NCBI GenBank assembly: GCA_017528085.1
Contig: JAFXPH010000016.1
Coordinates: forward strand, 1 to 64,000
Direction: 5' to 3'
DNA length: 64,000 nucleotides
Source of the DNA: Clostridia bacterium
Lineage (GTDB): Bacteria; Bacillota; Clostridia; TANB77; CAG-508
The notes under the pieces are model-generated. The model saw only the letters and a program-made list of their open reading frames with translations, was not told the DNA's origin and did no database searches. Positions within the stretch are counted from its first letter, which is position 1, and every line of letters starts with the position of its first letter. Made by a program: the position numbers and the translations under genes. Below are positions 61,783-64,000 of the stretch, in pieces.

Positions 61783-64000
61783 AGTTTTTTCCTCCTATGT
61801 TTTTAGTAAAATCACAATTTGGATAATTACTACATCCCAGAAATTCTCCATATTGTCCATTTTTCTTAACAAGTGTCCCTGTCAAACACTTCGGGCATCT
61901 AAATTGTTCTTTTTTTATTTTACTTGCATATTTATTTATAATTTCTTTAGCAAATATTGAAACATTATCTTTAATTGTTAATAGTATGATTTTCTTTTTA
62001 CAACGTGTTAGTGCAACATAGAACAATCTTCTTTCTTCTGAAAATGGAAAACTATCACAATCACTTAACAAAACTCTAATTGCTGGTATATCATTTAATT
62101 TGCTAGGAAATCCCATTCCATTTTTTTTATTATTAATTAATATAACATAATCAGCTTGTAATCCCTTTGATTTATGTACAGTTAAAAATTTTATTTTTAA
62201 ATCTTTTCTAGGATAATAAGTAATATCTTCTAATCCAGTTTGATTGTTGTATTTAATATAAAAATTGTTATTATCCTTAAATATATCTCTGTCAAAATTG
62301 TATCTTCCTAAGAAATAAACTGTACTATCTTTTTCAAATTCGTTTAATTTATCCTCTAAAAATTGTAATGCACGTATATCATTATAGGCTTGTACTTCAT
62401 CAATTGGGAAATAATTAGAATCTTTTCCAACAATCTTTTTCTTTAATTGATTAGGATTCTTCATTATAAATTCTTGACTAACATCAGCTAATTGTTGAGA
62501 AAATCTAAATGTATTTTCAATATTAGAAATATATGTTTTTCCGAAATATTTTTTAAAATTAACTATTAAATCTAAATCACTTCCTGAAAATCTATAAATA
62601 CTTTGCCAATCATCTCCAACACAAAATAACTTATAAAAATGATTATTTCTTAATGCTTGTAACAGATTATATCTAGCTTTTGAAATATCTTGATATTCAT
62701 CTACAATTACATACTTATAAGTATGACTAAATTTTCCTTCATTAATACATTTGCTAGCAAGATTAATCATATCATTAAAGTCTATACTATCTGTTTTCTT
62801 TAACTCTTGATCATACATATTATAAATTGGTTCTATCAAAGATATTGTATCTTCTATACTTTTTCTTCTCTCAAAATTTTTTGCTTTCTTAATAACATCC
62901 ATAAAAGAAAAGTCATTACTCTTAATTAAATTAATTATTGTTTGAAATGTTCTTGATATTTCATCCAATAAACCTTTATTATTCTCTTGAACTTCTTTCC
63001 ATATTTCTTCATGAGATTTAGGTTTTAATTCAACCTCATTTTTTTCTAATTTTTCTCTTAATTTTTCAAGTAATTCGTCATCCTGTAAATTATAATAATA
63101 TAAATCTATTAAGATAGTATTATTGTTTTTATGAATTTTCTTTTTCCATTCTATACCTTCTAAATAAGTTTGACTCGCAGTTTTTCCATTTTTTCCTATA
63201 AAATATTCTGGAACTTGTTTTTTTCTATTAATACCAAAATATTCAATATATATTTTCTCCTTAGGAAGATAAAAATCCGGATTATACTTCGTTGCTACAT
63301 CATATTCATATTCCTTTTCATATACGTAATCAATATTATTTATAAACAAAAAATTTGCTATTTCAAGTTCTCCATAGCTCTTTACGACTTCACCCTTTAA
63401 TGTTGTTGGTGGATTAACTTGTAAATATTCTTTATACTCTTGCTCATTAGTGAATTCAAATTCATCTTTTACATCGTGAATATAATTAGCAAAAAATAAT
63501 ACCAATTTATCAAAATAGTCTTTATCTTTAATTAATACTTCTAACTTTTCTTTTATAAATTCATTTAAGTTTCCTTGATATATCTTAACATCTTTATTTA
63601 ATGCTTCTTTAATTATTTCTAATCCTAATTTATGGAAAGTATATGAGTCAAAATTATCAATTTCTAACTCATTTCTCACTCTTTCACCCATTTCTGTGGC
63701 AGAAGCATTTGTAAAAGACAGTAGCAAAACATCTTCGGGCTTTGCAAATTCTGACTTTAATAAGTATTTTACTTTTCCAATAATTGTTGTTGTTTTGCCA
63801 CAACCAGCACCGGCTATAACTAGTTGGTTTTTATCTTCATGAATAATTGAATCTATTTGCGAATCATCCAACCAATTATCTTCAACTGTTTTACAATTGT
63901 TTAAAAAGAATTCTTTTCTTTTTTTATAGTATTCATTGTTATGTATTTTTATTAACAAATTAAATTGTTTTATGTATGAATAATAATCATTACTAATTCT
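61763..64000 (-). CDS. UvrD/Rep-type SF1 helicase with nuclease-like insert and C4 zinc finger (partial)
   Basis: At least 731 residues are visible. A TTG at 63958 is a possible start, but the frame stays open to the window edge (continuing protein-like), so the true start may lie outside. Motifs: Walker A VIAGAGCGKTTT, IVDEYQDISKARYN (motif II), FLTVHKSKGLQADYV and FYVALTRCKKK. An insert between motifs I and II (about 190-290, with PDFYLPKEKIYIEYFG) looks like a PD-(D/E)XK or Vsr-type nuclease. The end is a C4 zinc finger (CPKCLTGTLV...YGEFLGCSNYPNC). It may unwind and process DNA in defence or repair. Confidence 0.88.
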   Translation of the reverse strand, partial: RISNDYYSYIKQFNLLIKIHNNEYYKKRKEFFLNNCKTVEDNWLDDSQIDSIIHEDKNQLVIAGAGCGKTTTIIGKVKYLLKSEFAKPEDVLLLSFTNASATEMGERVRNELEIDNFDSYTFHKLGLEIIKEALNKDVKIYQGNLNEFIKEKLEVLIKDKDYFDKLVLFFANYIHDVKDEFEFTNEQEYKEYLQVNPPTTLKGEVVKSYGELEIANFLFINNIDYVYEKEYEYDVATKYNPDFYLPKEKIYIEYFGINRKKQVPEYFIGKNGKTASQTYLEGIEWKKKIHKNNNTILIDLYYYNLQDDELLEKLREKLEKNEVELKPKSHEEIWKEVQENNKGLLDEISRTFQTIINLIKSNDFSFMDVIKKAKNFERRKSIEDTISLIEPIYNMYDQELKKTDSIDFNDMINLASKCINEGKFSHTYKYVIVDEYQDISKARYNLLQALRNNHFYKLFCVGDDWQSIYRFSGSDLDLIVNFKKYFGKTYISNIENTFRFSQQLADVSQEFIMKNPNQLKKKIVGKDSNYFPIDEVQAYNDIRALQFLEDKLNEFEKDSTVYFLGRYNFDRDIFKDNNNFYIKYNNQTGLEDITYYPRKDLKIKFLTVHKSKGLQADYVILINNKKNGMGFPSKLNDIPAIRVLLSDCDSFPFSEERRLFYVALTRCKKKIILLTIKDNVSIFAKEIINKYASKIKKEQFRCPKCLTGTLVKKNGQYGEFLGCSNYPNCDFTKNIGGKNYGSSSK

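Noticed and set aside
1..64000. tRNA or rRNA genes
   Set aside because: No cloverleaf with the GTTCGA-type T-loop and no 16S/23S-like conserved stretches were seen.

Overview
The window is a chromosomal stretch of a very low-G+C Bacillota, most like an uncultured gut clostridium. Supporting signs are strongly A/T-rich coding, Shine-Dalgarno sites with the AGGAGG core, consensus sigma-A promoters with 17-bp spacers, Rho-independent hairpins after most transcription units, a papain-like exported protease with ChW (clostridial hydrophobic W) repeats, NlpC/P60 and L,D-transpeptidase wall enzymes and a Spo0A-C-like domain. I see no rRNA, tRNA or CRISPR array and no phage structural genes. The taxonomic call is inference. 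The genes at both window edges are cut off.

Layout. 0-5 kb: an edge fragment, an AbrB-type regulator plus acyltransferase pair, DUF1848, a PNPOx-like flavoprotein and GAPDH. 5-20 kb: secreted and surface-type genes (C1A protease/LRR/ChW, NlpC/P60, L,D-transpeptidase) mixed with unknown lineage-type proteins, including cytoplasmic LRR_5 proteins. 20-29 kb: MalQ, flavodoxin, GNAT, a large unknown protein and the TrkA/TrkH potassium system. 29-41 kb: a divergent kinase-like protein, an ADP-ribosyltransferase-like/HD fusion, an alpha/beta hydrolase, an M20 peptidase, a DraG-type ADP-ribosylglycohydrolase, a ClpA-like AAA fused to an M41 peptidase, a glucosaminidase and a secreted HExxH protein. 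41-48 kb: alanine racemase behind a helicase with an embedded membrane hairpin, an AIM24-family protein, a nicotinamidase-like hydrolase and a 5'-nucleotidase. 48-53 kb: a mobilization module (MobV relaxase, RadC-JAB/DUF3846 fusion, small ORFs), a stand-alone Spo0A-C-like protein, a roughly 290-nt transcript encoding a 16-residue peptide, and an XRE regulator. 53.5-64 kb: a defence-type island.

Two patterns stand out. First, about a dozen genes have visibly higher G+C than their neighbours (60-base samples: 28/60 at 4321-4380 and 29/60 at 16741-16800, against 13/60 at 24601-24660). Nearly all are monocistronic cassettes with their own promoter, strong ribosome binding site and GC-rich terminator, scattered among A/T-rich genes. 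Several encode exported or single-pass membrane proteins, and two encode proteins built from tandemly duplicated domains. Second, an apparent seven-gene operon (about 61.25 to 53.5 kb, minus strand) combines a frameshifted gene, a MazG-type hydrolase, a PLD-nuclease/SF2 helicase/DUF3427 protein, a NUDIX hydrolase, a PD-(D/E)XK-DUF2075 ATPase, a second MazG-like pyrophosphohydrolase and an HNH endonuclease. Next to it lies a UvrD-type helicase with a C4 zinc finger. Three nucleotide-cleaving enzymes, two helicase-nucleases and one HNH nuclease in one transcript make this the best candidate for an uncharacterised anti-phage system.
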